In this document: positions 1 through 10,543 of the stretch, in pieces | Layout of the letters: each line of letters starts with the position of its first letter | Numbering within the stretch: position 1 is the stretch's first letter | DNA from: Hoeflea ulvae | GTDB taxonomy: Bacteria > Pseudomonadota > Alphaproteobacteria > Rhizobiales > Rhizobiaceae | Assembly (NCBI RefSeq): GCF_026619435.1 | Contig: NZ_JAOVZQ010000001.1 | Span: forward strand, 441,501 to 505,500 | Length of the DNA: 64,000 nucleotides | Reading direction: 5' to 3' | The notes under the pieces: generated by a model | The model's database searches: none | What the model was told of the DNA's origin: nothing | What the model saw: the letters and a program-made list of their open reading frames with translations, nothing else | Position numbers and translations under genes: made by a program

Positions 1-1133
1 TTGTCGAACTTGCCGACCGCCTCGATGCACCGGTCTGTTCCAATTACCAGCACAATGACAGTTTCCCCGGCTCGCATCCGCTGGCCGTCGGTCCGCTGGG
101 TTACAATGGCTCCAAGGCCGCGATGGAACTGATCGCCAAGGCCGATGTGGTGCTGGCGCTCGGCACCGGGCTAAACCCGTTCTCGACTCTGCCGGGCTAC
201 GGCATCGACTACTGGCCGAAAGACGCCGAGGTCATCCAGGTCGACATCAATGCCGACCGCATCGGCCTGACCAAGAAGGTCACTGTCGGCATCGAGGGAG
301 ACGCAACCAAGGTGGCGCGCTCGATTCTGGCCCAGCTCTCCGATGATGCCGGCAATGCCGGCCGCGAAGACCGCCGCAATCTGGTCTCGCTGACCAAGTC
401 GCGCTGGGCGCAGGAGCTTTCCTCGCTCGATCATGAAGAGGATGATCCCGGCACAGAGTGGAATGCGCAGTCGCGCCAGCGTGATGCTGATCTGATGTCG
501 CCGCGCCAGGCCTGGCGCGCCATCCGGGCAGCTTTGCCCAAGAATGCCATCATCTCGTCCGACATCGGCAACAATTGCGCCATCGGCAATGCCTATCCGA
601 GCTTCGAAGAGGGCCGCAAATATCTCGCCCCCGGCCTGTTCGGCCCCTGCGGCTACGGTTTTCCCTCGATTCTCGGCGCCAAGATCGGCCAGCCTGATGT
701 CCCGGTTGTCGGCTTTTCCGGCGATGGCGCTTTCGGCATTTCGATGAACGAGATGACCGCTTGTGGTCGCGATGAATGGCCGCCGATCACCATGGTCATC
801 TTCCGCAACTACCAGTGGGGTGCGGAAAAGCGCAACACCACGCTCTGGTACGACAACAATTTCGTCGGCACCGAACTCGACCGGGATACGTCCTATGCCA
901 AGATCGCCCAGGCCTGCGGCGCCCATGGCGTTGTGGTCAAGGATCAGCACAGTCTCACCGAAGAACTGGCCAAGGCGGTCGAGCGGCAGATGAAGAAGGG
1001 CGAGACAACCTTCATCGAGATCGTGCTCAATCAGGAACTCGGCGAGCCGTTCCGCCGTGACGCGATGAAGAAGCCGGTGGTCGTGGCCGGCATCAGCCGC
1101 GACGACATGCGCCCGCAAAAGGGCGCTGTCTGA
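1..1133 (+). CDS. xsc: Sulfoacetaldehyde acetyltransferase, C-terminal part (5' end outside window)
   Basis: This ThDP-dependent enzyme converts sulfoacetaldehyde plus phosphate to acetyl phosphate and sulfite, the cleavage step of taurine dissimilation in the cytoplasm. The frame is open from base 3, giving about 376 residues of a family that is usually near 590, so the N-terminal third lies outside the window. The ThDP/Mg-binding stretch is visible as GFSGDGAFGISMNEM followed by the Xsc-typical NYQWGAEKRN. The gene converges on tauR, and tpa and tauABC lie just beyond, which supports Xsc over other acetolactate-synthase-like enzymes. No phosphate acetyltransferase gene follows it, so the acetyl phosphate must be handled by an enzyme encoded elsewhere. 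Confidence 0.93.
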   Translation, partial: VELADRLDAPVCSNYQHNDSFPGSHPLAVGPLGYNGSKAAMELIAKADVVLALGTGLNPFSTLPGYGIDYWPKDAEVIQVDINADRIGLTKKVTVGIEGDATKVARSILAQLSDDAGNAGREDRRNLVSLTKSRWAQELSSLDHEEDDPGTEWNAQSRQRDADLMSPRQAWRAIRAALPKNAIISSDIGNNCAIGNAYPSFEEGRKYLAPGLFGPCGYGFPSILGAKIGQPDVPVVGFSGDGAFGISMNEMTACGRDEWPPITMVIFRNYQWGAEKRNTTLWYDNNFVGTELDRDTSYAKIAQACGAHGVVVKDQHSLTEELAKAVERQMKKGETTFIEIVLNQELGEPFRRDAMKKPVVVAGISRDDMRPQKGAV

Positions 1134-1157
1134 CTGGACCGGCGAATAACCCGATCT

Positions 1158-1179
1158 CCGCCCCGCTCCGGCGGGGTGG
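1158..1179. terminator. Hairpin between convergent xsc and tauR
   Basis: A 9-bp GC-rich stem (one G-T pair) with a TCCG loop lies between the stop codons of xsc and tauR. There is no T-run on either side, so it may only stabilise 3' ends or act as a weak bidirectional terminator. Confidence 0.4.
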
Positions 1180-1181
1180 CC

Positions 1182-2654
1182 TCAGCGTTTGCCGAAGCTG
1201 TGCAGGGTTTCGGCAATCAGCGTGATGCCGGCGGAGATGCGGGCGCTCTCGATCGATGAATAGGCGATGCGGAAAAAGCGCGCGCCGTCCTCAGGCCGTT
1301 CGAAGAAGACATGCCCCGGCTCGATCAGCACGCCGCGATCCTTGAGCGCCAGCGCCAGGTCGCGCGCGTCCACGCCCTCGGGCGTCTTGATCCAGAAACT
1401 GGATCCGCCGGCGACATTGATGCCGACCGATTCGAGCCCGCACCGGGCGATCGCCTCCTGCATGATCTCGCGGCGCTTGCGGTAGATCTGGCCCATCCGC
1501 GCCACCAGCGCATCATAATGACCCAGCGACAGGAAATTGGCGGCGGTGCGTTGCAGATGACCCGGCGGATGGCGCAAAATTGCGGCGCGCAGGGCCCGGG
1601 CTTCACGGATGAAGACTTCCGAGCCGACGACATAGCCAAGCCGCAAACCGGGAAACAGCGATTTGGAGAATGAGCCGACATAGATCACCCGGCCTTCCTC
1701 ATCGAGCGATTTCAGCGCCGGTTCCGGCGGATTGAGAAACGACATCTCGAACTCGTAATCATCCTCGACAATGATGAAATCATTGCGGCTGGCGAGCTCC
1801 AGCAGCGCCCGTCGCCGCTCGAGCGGCATGGTCACATTGGTCGGGCAGTGATGGCTCGGCGTGGTGAAGACCACATCGGTTTCCGCAGGCAGCGCATCAA
1901 GCACCATGCCGCAATCATCCACCGGCACCGAGGCAACCGTGCAGCGCGCCAGGTTGAGCGCCACCCGCAGGCCCGGATAGCCCGGATTTTCCATGGCCGC
2001 CATGCGGCGTTGATTGAGCAGCACATGGGCGCACAGCCACAGCGCGTTCTGGGCGCCCATGGTGATCAGGATCTGCTCCGGCTTGGCGTGAATGCCGCGC
2101 CGTGGCAGGGTGTTGAGCGCGATATATTTGACCAGTTCCGGATCATCGCGTTCAAAGCTGTCGGCCGTGACGGTTGAAAACTCGCGCTTGCCCAGCGCCT
2201 GCAAGGCGCATTGCCGCCAGTTGCTGTGATCGAAAATCCGGTCATCGGCCTGGCCGTAGATGAAGGGATAGGGATAGCTCCGCCAGTCCATCGGCTTTTC
2301 CGGCATCACCTGGTCGGAGAATCGCTGCCCGATGGCCTTGTTCCAGTCGACACAATCGGTGACCACGCCCTTGGGCGTCTCGAAGCGGCTGCGCTGCGGC
2401 GCCGTCGGCGAGACATAATAGCCCGAGCGCCCCTTGGCGATCAGGTAATCGTCGGAAACCAGCTCGCTATAGGCCAGTGTCACGGTGATCCGGGAAATGC
2501 CGAGATGAACCGCCAGTTTGCGGCTAGATGGCAGCTTGGCGCCCGGGATGAAGCGCCCTGACAGCACGCCCTCACTGATCATCCTCTGGATTTTTTGCTG
2601 CAGCGTCCCCTCGAATTTCGGATCGAGGAAAAATGTGTCTATCGGTATCGGCAT
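1182..2654 (-). CDS. tauR: TauR, MocR/GntR-type regulator of taurine metabolism
   Basis: This is a 490-residue MocR-family regulator. An N-terminal GntR winged helix (about residues 15-85, with LPSSRKLAVHLGISRITV) is joined to a fold-type-I aminotransferase-like domain from about residue 120. The PLP-binding region shows VEDDYEFEMSF and the Schiff-base lysine in GSFSKSLFPGLRLGYV near residue 328. TauR proteins of Rhodobacter and other alphaproteobacteria activate taurine genes using PLP and taurine. Its position between xsc and tpa makes that role likely here. PdxR, a related MocR regulator, is less likely because no pyridoxine genes are nearby. Confidence 0.88.
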   Translation of the reverse strand: MPIPIDTFFLDPKFEGTLQQKIQRMISEGVLSGRFIPGAKLPSSRKLAVHLGISRITVTLAYSELVSDDYLIAKGRSGYYVSPTAPQRSRFETPKGVVTDCVDWNKAIGQRFSDQVMPEKPMDWRSYPYPFIYGQADDRIFDHSNWRQCALQALGKREFSTVTADSFERDDPELVKYIALNTLPRRGIHAKPEQILITMGAQNALWLCAHVLLNQRRMAAMENPGYPGLRVALNLARCTVASVPVDDCGMVLDALPAETDVVFTTPSHHCPTNVTMPLERRRALLELASRNDFIIVEDDYEFEMSFLNPPEPALKSLDEEGRVIYVGSFSKSLFPGLRLGYVVGSEVFIREARALRAAILRHPPGHLQRTAANFLSLGHYDALVARMGQIYRKRREIMQEAIARCGLESVGINVAGGSSFWIKTPEGVDARDLALALKDRGVLIEPGHVFFERPEDGARFFRIAYSSIESARISAGITLIAETLHSFGKR

Positions 2655-2799
2655 TCACGTGCCCCGCGCGCCAGTCCTGACGCGCAAACGTCGCTCTGTC
2701 CTAATGGATCCGTGGATCGGATTGAGCGCGACCTCGGTCACAGCCCGGGACGATGCCACAGTCGGTTCGTCCCAGCATATCGGCTGACCCGGTCCAGCG

Positions 2800-2832
2800 A
2801 AAGGGGCAGGATCGTGATTGTCCTGCCCCTTT
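2800..2832 (-). terminator. Terminator hairpin downstream of tpa
   Basis: A perfect 12-bp stem (AAAGGGGCAGGA paired with TCCTGCCCCTTT, 9-nt loop) lies 30 bp past the tpa stop codon. Read on the minus strand it ends in a short TTT. It separates tpa from tauR, which therefore probably has its own promoter in the roughly 145 bp to its right. Confidence 0.65.
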
Positions 2833-2862
2833 GGCCTTGCGCGAAAATGCGGCGTGGCCGGT

Positions 2863-4245
2863 TCAGCCAAACACCTTGGTCAGCGCCCGGTCGACACTGT
2901 CGGTGATCTGGTCGATGTCCTGTGCGGTGGCGATCAGCGCCGGGCTGAAACACAGGGTGTTGTTGTAACCGTGAAGCGAGCGGTTGGTCGCGCCGATGAT
3001 GACGCCCTGGGCCATGCAGTCGGCAACCACCGCGTGGACCCGCTTTTCCTCCATCGGATCCTTTGTCTTGCGGTCGCTGACCAGCTCGGCACCGACAAAC
3101 AGCCCCTTGCCGCGCACATCGCCGATCACCGCATGCTTGTCCTGCAGCGCGCGCAGATTGTCCATCATCCGCTCGCCCATCACCTGGGTGTTCTCGATCA
3201 GATTTTCATCCTCGACAATGCGCATGTTTTCAAGTGCTGCCGCAGGACCGGCGGCACAGCCGCCAAAGGTCGAGATGTCGCGGAAATAGGACATCGGGTC
3301 GGAGGCATCATCCTTGAATTGCTCGAACACCGCTTCCGTCGTCACCGTACAGGAGATTGCTGCGTAACCAGAGGCAACGCCCTTGGCCATGGTGACGAAA
3401 TCCGGCTTGATGCCGTAATGCTGGTAGCCGAACCAGGCCCCGGTGCGGCCGACGCCGCAGACCACTTCGTCGATATGCAGCAGGATGTTGTACTTGGCGC
3501 AGATCTCCTGAACCCGTTCCCAGTAGCCCGGCGGTGGGGTAATCACGCCACCACCTGCCGTGATCGGCTCGAGGCAGAGACCGCCGACGGTGTCGGGGCC
3601 TTCGCGCAGGATCACCTCTTCAATGGCATTGGCCGCCGCCAGGCCATAGCTTTCCGCGTCCGGATACTGGTTGCGGTACTCAAGGCAATGCGGAACACTG
3701 ACAAAGCCCGGAACCAGCGGTCCATATTGTTCCACCCGCTGCGGCTGTCCGCCGGCCGACAGCGCTCCGATGGTGGTGCCGTGATAGTCGCGGTCGCGGT
3801 AGAGGATCTTGTATTTCCTGCCGCCATGATGCCGGTGCGAAATCTGCCGGATCATCTTGAACGCCTTCTCATTGGCCTCCGATCCGGAATTCGAATAATA
3901 GACCCGGCTCAGTCCCGGCATCTTGTCGATCAGCTGCTTGGCGAACATGGCGCCCGGGATCGAGCCGGCGCTGTTGGCGAAATAGTTCATCTTGACCAGC
4001 TGGTCGCGCACCGCATCGGCGATGCTTTCGCGACCATAGCCGACATTGACCGTCCAGACACCACCCGACACGCCGTCGAGATGCTCCCTGCCAGTTGCAT
4101 CCCACACCCGCATGCCGCGGCCTTCGACCATGATCCGCGGATCGATGGTCTCGAACGGCTTGTGTTGGATCAGATGGTGCCAGACATGGGCGCGATCAGC
4201 TTCGATAACCGCCTGGATATCATTGGATTGAATGGGCAAATTCAT
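2863..4245 (-). CDS. tpa: Taurine-pyruvate aminotransferase
   Basis: This class-III PLP aminotransferase (460 aa) transfers the amino group of taurine to pyruvate, giving sulfoacetaldehyde for Xsc and alanine. Family marks include YYSNSGSEANEKAFKM in the cofactor-phosphate region, the DEVVCGVGRTGAWFGYQ segment, and the PLP lysine in MAKGVASGY. It is transcribed divergently from tauABC across a 347-bp region, and tauR lies downstream on the same strand. Class-III aminotransferases are hard to separate by sequence alone; the assignment to taurine rests mainly on the xsc-tauR-tauABC context. A taurine:2-oxoglutarate enzyme is the main alternative. Confidence 0.9.
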   Translation of the reverse strand: MNLPIQSNDIQAVIEADRAHVWHHLIQHKPFETIDPRIMVEGRGMRVWDATGREHLDGVSGGVWTVNVGYGRESIADAVRDQLVKMNYFANSAGSIPGAMFAKQLIDKMPGLSRVYYSNSGSEANEKAFKMIRQISHRHHGGRKYKILYRDRDYHGTTIGALSAGGQPQRVEQYGPLVPGFVSVPHCLEYRNQYPDAESYGLAAANAIEEVILREGPDTVGGLCLEPITAGGGVITPPPGYWERVQEICAKYNILLHIDEVVCGVGRTGAWFGYQHYGIKPDFVTMAKGVASGYAAISCTVTTEAVFEQFKDDASDPMSYFRDISTFGGCAAGPAAALENMRIVEDENLIENTQVMGERMMDNLRALQDKHAVIGDVRGKGLFVGAELVSDRKTKDPMEEKRVHAVVADCMAQGVIIGATNRSLHGYNNTLCFSPALIATAQDIDQITDSVDRALTKVFG

Positions 4246-4592
4246 GAGCGGTCGCTCCCGTCAATGGGGTGAGTGCCGGTCCTTCGGCATCAAAACCATC
4301 GCCGAAACCCCGGGCAAGAGAATAGGGCCAGTGGCTATTCAATCATATGGCCAGAAAAACGCCAATAAAACCAGTGGCCTGAGCGGCTTTGCCAAAACTG
4401 GACCAGTGTTGCCGCACAAATTGGCGCTATGGCTTTGACTGTCGACTTGATCGACTTGGCCTTATTGGCGCAAGATACACCACAAAAGAACGCCAAGAGA
4501 CGGGAACAGCGCCACAGGCCCTATCGGGTTTGTCCGGCAAGAAATTGCAATCGAAAGGCCGGCATCATGCTGGCTCTGACAGGGAGCATCAT
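4246..4592. promoter_or_regulatory. Divergent tpa-tauA control region with repeated CCAGTG/CTGGAC elements
   Basis: No gene is seen in these 347 bp. The hexamer CCAGTG occurs at 4328, 4371 and 4403, spaced 43 and 32 bp, close to four and three helical turns. The last copy lies in the perfect palindrome ACTGGACCAGT (4397-4407), which contains CTGGAC, the core of the TauR site I recall from Rhodobacter. GCCAATAA (4361) and TTATTGGC (4462) form a wide inverted pair. MocR regulators bind spaced repeats between divergent promoters, so these are the best TauR operator candidates. No strong sigma-70 promoter is evident, which fits activator dependence. Confidence 0.5.
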
Positions 4593-5585
4593 ATGAAAGC
4601 TGCATCACGAATTTCCGCATTGCTGGCCGGCATTGCCATGGTTGCCACCGCATCGGTGGCCAAGGCCGATGAAATCACGGTCGGCTACTTCCTCGAATGG
4701 CCGATGCCGTTCCAGTACGCCAAGGTCAAGGGCCTCTATGAAGAAGCACTGGGCATGAAGGTCAACTGGAAGTCCTTCGACGCCGGAACCGCCATGTCGG
4801 CCGCAATGGCTTCGGGCGATGTTCATATTTCGGTGAGCCAGGGGGTTCCGCCCTTCGTCGTCGCCACCTCCGCCGGTCAGGATTTGCAGATCGCCGATAT
4901 CGCCGTGGTCTACAACGAGAATGACAACTGCGTGGTCAAGGCAGAGCTCGAGATCGACAAGGACAGCGCCAAGGAACTCGAAGGCAAAAAGGCCGGCGTA
5001 CCGATCGGCACTGCCGCCCATTACGGTTTCCTCAAGCAGATGGAACATTTCGGCATCGATGTCTCGACTATGGAAGTGGTCGACATGGCTCCGCCGGATG
5101 GCGCGGCGGCATTCGCCCAGGGCAGCCTCGACATGGTCTGCGGCTGGGGTGGCTCGCTTCAGCGCATGAAGGAGCATGGCAACGTGCTGCTGACCGGCGC
5201 GGAAAAGGAAGCCATCGGCATCTCCGTCTATGACGTCACCTCGGTTCCGGCATCCTTTGCTGCCGAACAGTCCGATGTTCTGGCCAAGTTCCTCAAGGTC
5301 ACTGCCGACATGAATGCCATGTGGCTCACTGACTCGGCGGAAATGCTGCCGGTCATCGCCAAGGATTCCGGCATGAGCGAAGAGGATGCTGCCGCACAGC
5401 TCAAGGGCTTCCAGTTCCCGACTGTTGAAGAGCAGCTGTCGGACAAGTGGCTCGGCAAGGCGACGCCGGAATTCCTCAAGGGTGTGGGCGACTTCTTCAA
5501 GGAACAGGGCAACATCCCGGCCTCGCGCGACACCTATGACGGCGCCGTCAACGCAGGTCCGCTTGCGGCCGCCGCGAAAATGTAA
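4593..5585 (+). CDS. tauA: Taurine ABC transporter, periplasmic substrate-binding protein
   Basis: This periplasmic receptor of a TauABC importer has 330 residues. The ATG at 4593 is preceded by AGGGAG and gives a clean signal peptide (MKAASRISALLAGIAMVATA, cleavage after SVAKA); an upstream in-frame start would bury it. The mature protein opens EITVGYFLEWPMPFQ, and the region around residues 65-80 (ASGDVHISVSQGVPPFV) resembles the SsuA/TauA sulfonate-binding group. It is the first gene of tauABC and is divergent from tpa. In this context it should bind taurine; related proteins also bind alkanesulfonates. Confidence 0.9.
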   Translation: MKAASRISALLAGIAMVATASVAKADEITVGYFLEWPMPFQYAKVKGLYEEALGMKVNWKSFDAGTAMSAAMASGDVHISVSQGVPPFVVATSAGQDLQIADIAVVYNENDNCVVKAELEIDKDSAKELEGKKAGVPIGTAAHYGFLKQMEHFGIDVSTMEVVDMAPPDGAAAFAQGSLDMVCGWGGSLQRMKEHGNVLLTGAEKEAIGISVYDVTSVPASFAAEQSDVLAKFLKVTADMNAMWLTDSAEMLPVIAKDSGMSEEDAAAQLKGFQFPTVEEQLSDKWLGKATPEFLKGVGDFFKEQGNIPASRDTYDGAVNAGPLAAAAKM

Positions 5586-5669
5586 CCAAATCAGATCAAC
5601 GAGGGGCCGGGTGGATATCCGTCCGGCCCTTCTACCACGGCAGACCTATTTCCACTGATTGGAGCAGCC

Positions 5670-6476
5670 ATGGGTGACCTGGTCATCGACAAGCTTTCGA
5701 TGCGGTTCGACCTGCCCAAGGGCGGTTCGGTGCAAGCACTTGAAAATGTTTCGCTGGAACTTGCCAAGGGCGAGCTTCTGGCCGTGCTGGGGCCTTCGGG
5801 CTGCGGCAAGACCACACTTCTCAACATTGTTGCGGGATTCCTGGCGCCGACCGGCGGCACGGTCACGCTCAACGACAAGAAGGTGACCGGCCCCGGGGCC
5901 GAACGCGGCATGGTGTTTCAGCAGGGCGCCCTGTTTGAATGGATGAATGTCCGCAAAAACATTTCCTTCGGTCCCGACATGGCGGGCAAGCCGGAATCGG
6001 AAACCAGACCGGTGGTCGAAAACCTGTTGCGCACGGTCGGGCTGCAGGATTTCGGCGACAAGATGATCTATGAATTGTCCGGCGGCATGCAGCAGCGCGT
6101 GGCGCTGGCCCGCTGCCTTGCCAACGATCCCGATGTCATCCTGATGGATGAGCCGCTGGGTGCGCTGGACGCGCTGACGCGCGAGAAGATGCAGGGCCTG
6201 GTGCTCAAGCTCTGGAAGGAAACCGGCAAGACCATCATCCTGATCACGCATTCGGTCGAGGAAGCATTGCTGCTGGGCGAGCGGCTCTTGGTGATGGCGC
6301 CGCGGCCGGGCCGGATCCACAAGGAATACCGGCTGCCCTTCGCCGAAATGGGCGTCGGTCAGGATCTGCGCATGGTCAAGAAACAACCCGAATTCGCCGA
6401 ACGCCGGGAGGAGATTCTCGGCATGATCTGGGACATGGAAGAGGAAATCATGGGCCGGCAGGAGGAGTCGGCATGA
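5670..6476 (+). CDS. tauB: Taurine ABC transporter, ATP-binding protein
   Basis: This is the cytoplasmic ATPase of the taurine importer, 268 residues. The sequence shows Walker A GPSGCGKTT, the Q-loop FQQGALF, signature LSGGMQQRVALARCLA, Walker B VILMDEPLGALDAL, and the switch histidine in LITHSVEEALLL. This is the SsuB/TauB pattern. GGAG stands just before the ATG at 5670. The gene lies 84 bp after tauA and overlaps tauC by 4 bp (ATGA), so TauB and TauC are translationally coupled. Confidence 0.93.
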   Translation: MGDLVIDKLSMRFDLPKGGSVQALENVSLELAKGELLAVLGPSGCGKTTLLNIVAGFLAPTGGTVTLNDKKVTGPGAERGMVFQQGALFEWMNVRKNISFGPDMAGKPESETRPVVENLLRTVGLQDFGDKMIYELSGGMQQRVALARCLANDPDVILMDEPLGALDALTREKMQGLVLKLWKETGKTIILITHSVEEALLLGERLLVMAPRPGRIHKEYRLPFAEMGVGQDLRMVKKQPEFAERREEILGMIWDMEEEIMGRQEESA

Positions 6477-7741
6477 TCGTCTTTCTTCTCTATGTAGCGA
6501 TTTTCGCGGCGGCCTATATCGCCTACCGCTACTGGGAGCGCTCGCGCCAGCACCGGCACGACTTTGCCAGCCTGAAGACCGTGACCTTCGGCGACGAGAG
6601 CACGGTTGTCCCCAACCGTTTTGCCTCGGTGGTCTCCATTGTCGCCCTGTTTGCGATATGGGGCGCCTTCACCGGCTCGGTGATCACGCCGCTGCATGTG
6701 CCCGGCCCCTTTGTCGGCGACGCCAGTTTCACCTACACGGCGCGCAACACCGCCGGAGAAACCGATGACGCGGTGGTCCACATGCGGGTCTACAGGGTCG
6801 GCGACGAGGTGGCGCTTCCCGAAGTTTCCGGCTCCGAGGACGGCTTCGCCATCGATGACGCGGTCAAGATCGGGGCCTGGAGATCGGTTCTGAGCCGGCC
6901 CAATGAAAACGACATCGGCGGCAAGGAAGACGGCTACAGCCTGATTGCCATCGACGGACAGCCGATCGCGCCGGGCGAAACGGTGCGGTTTTCCGACGGC
7001 GAAGTGACCATGTCGTCCAAGGGCAGCCTGTCGATCAAGCCCGACAAGGGCTGGCAGATGGAGCCCATCTGGCTGCCCGCGCCCGAAGCGGTGGTGGCGC
7101 GGCTGGGCGAGATCGCCAGCGAGGGCTACAAGAATGTTTCGCTCTGGGGCCATCTCGGCGCGTCGCTGGGGCGGGTGATTGCCGGCTTCGTCATCGGCAG
7201 CATCATCGGCATTCCGCTGGGCTATGCCATGGGACTGTCCAACTGGTTCCGCGGCTGGTTCGATCCGATCGTCGAATTCATGCGGCCGGTGCCGCCGCTG
7301 GCGCTGATCCCGCTGATCATCATCTGGTTCGGCATCGGCGAGCAGGGCAAGGTCATCTTGCTGTTCCTCGCCGCCCTGTGGATCATGACCATTGCGGCGC
7401 GCGCCGGCGTGTCCGGGGTCGGCATCACCAAGGTGCACGCGGCCTATTCGCTGGGCGCGTCGAAATGGCAGATTCTCAGACATGTCATCGTGCCCAACTC
7501 GCTGCCGGAGATCTTCACCGGCGCCCGCGTGGCCATGGGTGTCTGCTGGGGCACGGTGGTTGCCGCCGAACTGGTTGCCGCCGACCGCGGCGCCGGCATG
7601 ATGATCGTCAATGCCTCCAAGTTCCAGCTCACCGACATCGTCATTCTGGGCATCATCCTGATCGGCATCATCGGCTATGGCATCGATATCCTGATGCGCA
7701 TGGCCGAGAAATGGCTGGTGCCCTGGAAGGGCCGCGCCTGA
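6473..7741 (+). CDS. tauC: Taurine ABC transporter permease with an extra N-terminal extracytoplasmic domain
   Basis: This is the membrane subunit of the taurine importer. The C-terminal half (about residues 205-422) is a normal TauC/SsuC permease, including the EAA-type coupling loop YSLGASKWQILRHVIVPNSL. At 422 residues it is about 150 longer than E. coli TauC. The excess comprises one N-terminal membrane helix (residues 3-20), a second (about 45-70), and a roughly 130-residue hydrophilic, probably beta-rich domain rich in acidic residues. By the position of the helices this domain should lie in the periplasm. The start overlaps tauB. The inserted domain could assist substrate capture, but nothing in the sequence proves that. 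Confidence 0.88.
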   Translation: MIVFLLYVAIFAAAYIAYRYWERSRQHRHDFASLKTVTFGDESTVVPNRFASVVSIVALFAIWGAFTGSVITPLHVPGPFVGDASFTYTARNTAGETDDAVVHMRVYRVGDEVALPEVSGSEDGFAIDDAVKIGAWRSVLSRPNENDIGGKEDGYSLIAIDGQPIAPGETVRFSDGEVTMSSKGSLSIKPDKGWQMEPIWLPAPEAVVARLGEIASEGYKNVSLWGHLGASLGRVIAGFVIGSIIGIPLGYAMGLSNWFRGWFDPIVEFMRPVPPLALIPLIIIWFGIGEQGKVILLFLAALWIMTIAARAGVSGVGITKVHAAYSLGASKWQILRHVIVPNSLPEIFTGARVAMGVCWGTVVAAELVAADRGAGMMIVNASKFQLTDIVILGIILIGIIGYGIDILMRMAEKWLVPWKGRA

Positions 7742-7768
7742 TCGGAGATCAGCAACCGGCGATACAAA

Positions 7769-7805
7769 AAACCCGCCGCTCCTGACCGGGGCGGCGGGTT
7801 TGTCT
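7769..7805. terminator. Bidirectional terminator between tauC and gyrB
   Basis: An 11-bp stem (AAACCCGCCGC with GCGGCGGGTTT) has an 11-nt loop. It is followed by TTTGTCTT on the plus strand, and by a TTTTTT run on the minus strand. It lies between the convergent ends of tauC and gyrB and can serve both. Confidence 0.85.
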
Positions 7806-7826
7806 TGAGATGGTGGCAGTTCCCGA

Positions 7827-10274
<2,448 letters not shown>

Positions 10275-10347
10275 TCAGTCCAGAGCGGCGGTGCCGGGCG
10301 GAAAAGGTGGAAGCTGCGGCAACGAATCACCGCGGATAGGAGCTTTC

Positions 10348-10376
10348 AGTATAGGCGGGCGGGTGATGAAAACCAA
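10348..10376 (-). promoter_or_regulatory. Sigma-70-type promoter of gyrB
   Basis: On the minus strand TTGGTT (10376-10371) and TATACT (10353-10348) are separated by exactly 17 bp. Transcription would begin near 10341, giving a leader of about 80 nt before the gyrB ATG at 10262. Confidence 0.6.
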
Positions 10377-10543
10377 ATCCGCGGCACCATGGAATTGTGG
10401 GTTTTGGAATGCATATATGGGGATGAACCTGCCGGATAGCAAAGTCGGCAGCCCTGCAGCCGCAATCGCGCCGCCGATGGCCGGGCCGCCTGACGGTTCG
10501 AAGCAGGCAATCGACCCCGGGCAGGACCCGCAAAGGAAGCCGA

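Noticed and set aside
4389..4592. Longer tauA start at 4389
   Set aside because: It would bury the signal peptide and run through the repeated control elements; ATG 4593 has AGGGAG and a clean signal sequence.
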